From Porticoccaceae bacterium (GTDB taxonomy: Bacteria > Pseudomonadota > Gammaproteobacteria > Pseudomonadales > Porticoccaceae): DNA of 16,719 bases. Positions within the stretch are counted from its first letter, which is position 1, and each line of letters opens with the position of its first letter. Below, one piece after another: positions 13,630-16,719 of the stretch. A program made the position numbers and the translations under genes. The stretch covers positions 1 through 16,719 of the forward strand of contig JAPKCN010000013.1 in assembly GCA_028822945.1 (NCBI GenBank), given 5' to 3'. A model generated the notes under the pieces. It did no database searches. It was not told where the DNA came from and saw only the letters and a program-made list of their open reading frames with translations.

Positions 13630-14400
13630 CTACATCACTTCGCCGCCACTCACCGAAATGGCCTGACCGGTAATGGCATTGCTGTACTCCGAGCACAGCC
13701 ACAATACGGCAGAGGCGACTTCGTTGGGTGTGACTAAGCGTTTTTGTGGGTTGCTATTGGTGAATTCGGCGAGGGCTGCAGCCTGTGTGCGACCGGTTTT
13801 ATTGACGATGATATCGACGCCGTCGCGAATAATCTGTGTATCGGTATAACCGGGGCAGACGGCATTCACGGTGACGCCGAGTTTTGCAGTTTCTAGCGCA
13901 AGTGACCGGGTCAGTCCAAGTACCGCATGTTTAGATGCACAGTAGGCGCTTACATAGGCATAGCCTTTGAGAGCGGAGGTGCTGGCAATGTTGATGATGC
14001 GGCCAAATTGATCTGAACGCATAGTATCTATAACCTGCTTTGTGCAGTGGAATACCCCATGTAAATTGACCCCCAGACTTTGTTGCCAAGCCTCTTCGGT
14101 CAGTTTATGAAAGGGTTGCGTGACCGCAGCACCGGCGCAATTGACTAGTAATTGGATACCACCCTGGGCCTCGACAGCATCATAAAAAGCTTGTTGCACA
14201 CTGTCGCTACAGGATACATCACAAACTATAGCGATGCCGCCGGACGCGCTGGCGCTATTAGAAACAGTTGCCTTTAGAGGCTCTAGGTTTCGCCCCATAA
14301 GCGTTACCTTGATCCCGCAATCGAGCAGGGCAATCGCTATCGCGCTACCGATTCCGCCACTGGCGCCGGTAACTACTGCGTGAGTTATTTTTTTATGCAC
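13630..14400 (-). CDS. Short-chain dehydrogenase/reductase, likely 3-hydroxyacyl-CoA dehydrogenase
   Basis: A 256-residue classical SDR. It shows TGASGGIG (11-18, NAD(P) binding), NCAG (87-90), VNLHGVFHCTK, IINIAST with Ser140, YCASK with Tyr153 and Lys157 as the catalytic pair, and NAVCPGYTDT. The start is GTG at 14398-14400; no ATG gives a complete nucleotide-binding fold, and the ribosome site is weak, so coupling to the upstream gene (29 bp away) is likely. It has the usual length. Within the block-5 operon it would oxidise a hydroxyl or reduce a ketone on the dearomatised ring, as expected for a modified beta-oxidation. Cofactor preference cannot be read with confidence. Confidence 0.88.
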   Translation of the reverse strand: MHKKITHAVVTGASGGIGSAIAIALLDCGIKVTLMGRNLEPLKATVSNSASASGGIAIVCDVSCSDSVQQAFYDAVEAQGGIQLLVNCAGAAVTQPFHKLTEEAWQQSLGVNLHGVFHCTKQVIDTMRSDQFGRIINIASTSALKGYAYVSAYCASKHAVLGLTRSLALETAKLGVTVNAVCPGYTDTQIIRDGVDIIVNKTGRTQAAALAEFTNSNPQKRLVTPNEVASAVLWLCSEYSNAITGQAISVSGGEVM

Positions 14401-14429
14401 GGAGCACTGTCTCGCTGGATGGTCATGGC

Positions 14430-16719
14430 TTAACTCTTAACCGGCGAGGCTGCCGTGGCCGCGCGTTGGATTAGAACTTCGAGTTGGCGATGGCCCATAA
14501 AGTACTGCTTCTGTTCGTGGACGCCCTGGCCTCGGTGGGCAGCCGTGGCAGCCGCCCGCAGTGTCCAGGCTGGGTCGGCTAAGTGCGGCCGACCGAGGCA
14601 TACCAGATCGGCCCTGCCAGCGGCAATTATACTATTGACGTGATCGACTTCATAGATATTACCGACAGCCATAGTTGCCATCCCACCCTCGTTGCGAACC
14701 AGATCGGAGAGCGGTGTTTGGAACATCCTCCCAGGTCGCGGTTTGGCACTGTGAGACGTCTGTCCGCTCGACACATCGACAATATCGGCGCCGCAATCAG
14801 CAAATGCCTGGGCAATTTGCACGCAGTCGCGGTCTGTGATGCCATCCTCTCCGACCCAATCGTGTGCGGATATTCGCACTGACAGTGGTTTCTCACTTGG
14901 CCACGCGGCGCGCACCGCGGTAAAAACCTCCAGTGGGTACCTCAATCGATTACTCAGCGAACCACCATATTCATCGCTGCGTTGGTTGAGTACGGGTGTG
15001 ATAAAGGCCGAAAGAAGGTAACCATGTGCGGCATGCACTTCGAGCATGTCAAAACCAGCGGCTATTGCACGACCGGTGGCAGCGACAAATTGATCTTTGA
15101 CCGTGGCCATATCGGCTCGGGTCATCTCTTGCGGGACTTGATTGTAGCTGTCATAGGGGATTGCACTTGGCGATAGTAGAGGCCAAGTGTTGTGTTCCTC
15201 GAGTGGGTCATCGAGACGTTCAGGGTGCCACAGCCACGGTTCCTTAGTGGCACCCTTGGGGCCTGCGTGGCCAATCTGTAGGGCTATTTTGGCGGTCGTG
15301 TGTAGGTGTATAAAATCGACAATTCGACGCCAAGAGGTTTCTTGTTCGTCGTTCCAAATGCCGGTGCATCCGGGGGTGATTCTCGCCTCTGGCGAGATAT
15401 CGGTCATTTCGGTAAATACCAATCCCGCGCCCCCTTTAGCGAGAGCGCCATAGTGCACCAAGTGCCAATCGCTGGGTAAGCCATCGATCGCACTGTACAT
15501 CGACATTGGCGATACGACCACGCGGTTTTGAAGTTGCATATCGCGAAGTTGAAAAGGCAAAAACATCGGTGGGATGGGGCGTGAACAGTCGTCGACTGCA
15601 TGCTTTTTCGCGAGATGGATTTCCATCCCCTCAAGCCAATCCTTGTCGCGCAACCGCAAATTTTCGTGACTGACCCTCTCGCTGCGTGTGAGCATCGAGT
15701 AATTGAATTGTTTGAGGTCAAAATTGTCGGCATATCTGGGTACATTCTCAAACCAGATAAGCGCATTTAAAGCAGCATTTTGTAGTCGTAGTGCTTCAGT
15801 TTCACGCTCTGCTTGATAGGCGTGTAACGATTCGGCGACGCCAGCACCACTATGTAGGTGTTTGGCCAGTGACATTGCATCCTCGAGCCCCAACTTGGTG
15901 CCCGAGCCAATCGAGAAATGGGCAGTGTGGGCAGAATCTCCGACCAGCACGATGCGATCGTCAAGAATCCAATTGCGGCATAGCAGCTGTGGGAATTTTA
16001 TCCAAGCTGATCCCTGTATGTGCTCGGAATTGGTCATCAGATCGTGACCTCCGAGATAGTTGGCAAAAATCTTACGGCAGGTTTCAGCGCTCTCGGTATG
16101 CGACATGTCAGCAAAACCGTAGGCATCATAAACCTCGGGGGTGCACTCGACAATAAAAGTCGCAGTATTTTCATCGAATTGATAGGCGTGTGCCCAGATC
16201 CATCCCAGCGCAGTTTTTTCAAAGATAAAGGTGAATGCATCGCGAAATGTTTGGTTCGTGCCCAACCATACAAAACGATTGCGTCGCACATCGACATTGC
16301 ACTCGAAGGCCTCAAGATTGGCAGTTCGAATTTTCGAGTTTAGGCCATCGGCTACAGCGACAATATCGGCATCAGCGAACTTTCCGTGGATATCATCAGC
16401 GTGGAATTCTTGCTCAAAATTTAACTCCACACCCAGTTCATCAGCGCGATCGTAGAGCACTTGCAACATGCGCTTGCGTCCAAGGCCAATAAAACCATGG
16501 CCATCTGAGCGCTCTAAATCCCCATTGACGTAACAGTCAATAAGATCCCAATGAATAAACTCACCGGCAATGGTTTCGGCACTGGTGGGGTCATTGGCGC
16601 GCAAGTTGTCTAGCGTTTGATCTGAAAATACCACCCCCCATCCGAAAGTGTCACCCGCGCGATTACGTTCATAAACCGCGACATGGTGGGATGGATTGCG
16701 AAGTTTCATGGAGATCGCA
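14430..16719 (-). CDS. Monooxygenase/old-yellow-enzyme fusion, 2-aminobenzoyl-CoA monooxygenase/reductase type (5' end cut by right edge)
   Basis: The frame stays open to the edge: codons before the ATG at 16709 read A-I-S and match the family's AIxMK helix, so the true start is outside and the first ~20-25 residues, with the GxGxxG FAD motif, are missing. The first ~365 visible residues are a flavoprotein aryl-CoA monooxygenase: FGWGVVFSDQTLDNLRANDP, and VLVGDSAHTAHFSIGSGTKLGLEDA for FAD. From about 375 a complete old-yellow-enzyme barrel follows: NRVVVSPMSMYS, TPGCTGIWNDEQE, QIGHAGPKG, H559-AA-H562, and DEYGGSLSNRLRYPLE. Ser403 occupies the place of the Cys common in this OYE class. In Azoarcus evansii such a fusion hydroxylates and reduces 2-aminobenzoyl-CoA. 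Salicylyl-CoA 5-hydroxylase/oxidoreductase is the annotated alternative; the following beta-oxidation genes favour ring dearomatisation. Confidence 0.85.
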   Translation of the reverse strand, partial: AISMKLRNPSHHVAVYERNRAGDTFGWGVVFSDQTLDNLRANDPTSAETIAGEFIHWDLIDCYVNGDLERSDGHGFIGLGRKRMLQVLYDRADELGVELNFEQEFHADDIHGKFADADIVAVADGLNSKIRTANLEAFECNVDVRRNRFVWLGTNQTFRDAFTFIFEKTALGWIWAHAYQFDENTATFIVECTPEVYDAYGFADMSHTESAETCRKIFANYLGGHDLMTNSEHIQGSAWIKFPQLLCRNWILDDRIVLVGDSAHTAHFSIGSGTKLGLEDAMSLAKHLHSGAGVAESLHAYQAERETEALRLQNAALNALIWFENVPRYADNFDLKQFNYSMLTRSERVSHENLRLRDKDWLEGMEIHLAKKHAVDDCSRPIPPMFLPFQLRDMQLQNRVVVSPMSMYSAIDGLPSDWHLVHYGALAKGGAGLVFTEMTDISPEARITPGCTGIWNDEQETSWRRIVDFIHLHTTAKIALQIGHAGPKGATKEPWLWHPERLDDPLEEHNTWPLLSPSAIPYDSYNQVPQEMTRADMATVKDQFVAATGRAIAAGFDMLEVHAAHGYLLSAFITPVLNQRSDEYGGSLSNRLRYPLEVFTAVRAAWPSEKPLSVRISAHDWVGEDGITDRDCVQIAQAFADCGADIVDVSSGQTSHSAKPRPGRMFQTPLSDLVRNEGGMATMAVGNIYEVDHVNSIIAAGRADLVCLGRPHLADPAWTLRAAATAAHRGQGVHEQKQYFMGHRQLEVLIQRAATAASPVKS

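Noticed and set aside
14430..16719. Salicylyl-CoA 5-hydroxylase as the primary call for the fusion protein
   Set aside because: The neighbouring SDR, hydratase, acyl-CoA dehydrogenase and Rid genes fit dearomatisation and beta-oxidation of 2-aminobenzoyl-CoA better than gentisate formation, and no gentisate dioxygenase is visible. Not excluded.

Overview
The window looks like part of a catabolic gene island from an aerobic, Gram-negative bacterium, most likely a proteobacterium. By eye the base composition is about half G+C. Shine-Dalgarno sites are conventional and genes are tightly packed. The families present (GMC/gluconate dehydrogenase pair, FadB/FadJ-type fusion enzyme, long IorB, monooxygenase/OYE fusion) are typical of alpha-, beta- and gammaproteobacteria. 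A marine gammaproteobacterium is my guess, with low confidence. No RNA genes, CRISPR arrays, insertion sequences or phage genes were seen.

Layout. (1) Plus strand, 1-4121: the 3' end of a gluconate 2-dehydrogenase subunit 3-type gene cut by the left edge, an overlapping GMC flavoprotein oxidoreductase, and a two-domain enoyl-CoA hydratase/3-hydroxyacyl-CoA dehydrogenase. (2) Minus strand, transcribed from about 10.0 kb down to 4174: a metal-dependent cyclase/isatin-hydrolase-like protein, both subunits of an indolepyruvate-type 2-oxoacid:ferredoxin oxidoreductase (alpha, then long beta with a 4-nt overlap), and glutaryl-CoA dehydrogenase. (3) Plus strand, 10091-10489: a RidA-family protein, divergent from block 2. 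The shared 107-bp spacer holds a perfect 13+13 bp inverted repeat lying over plausible sigma70-type promoters. (4) 10490-11544: about 1 kb with no convincing intact gene, but with a short protein-like remnant and hairpins. (5) Minus strand, right edge to 11545: a monooxygenase/old-yellow-enzyme fusion of the 2-aminobenzoyl-CoA monooxygenase/reductase (ACMR) type cut by the right edge, then an SDR dehydrogenase, a divergent enoyl-CoA hydratase and an acyl-CoA dehydrogenase.

How the genes may work together. Block 5 plus the RidA protein resembles the aerobic CoA-dependent 2-aminobenzoate (anthranilate) pathway described in Azoarcus evansii: dearomatisation of 2-aminobenzoyl-CoA, then beta-oxidation-like steps. 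Block 2 suggests how the aryl-CoA might arise without a ligase. An isatin-hydrolase-like enzyme would make isatinate, which is 2-aminophenylglyoxylate, an aryl 2-oxoacid. The IorAB-type enzyme could oxidatively decarboxylate it straight to 2-aminobenzoyl-CoA. Glutaryl-CoA dehydrogenase and the bifunctional hydratase/dehydrogenase would finish the ring-derived C7/C5 chain via crotonyl-CoA. This route is an inference from gene content. The alternatives are a tryptophan/kynurenine or arylpyruvate role for block 2 and salicylyl-CoA hydroxylation for block 5.

No CoA ligase, thiolase, transporter, ferredoxin or regulator is visible in the window. The first ~20-25 residues of the monooxygenase, including its dinucleotide-binding glycines, lie beyond the right edge.
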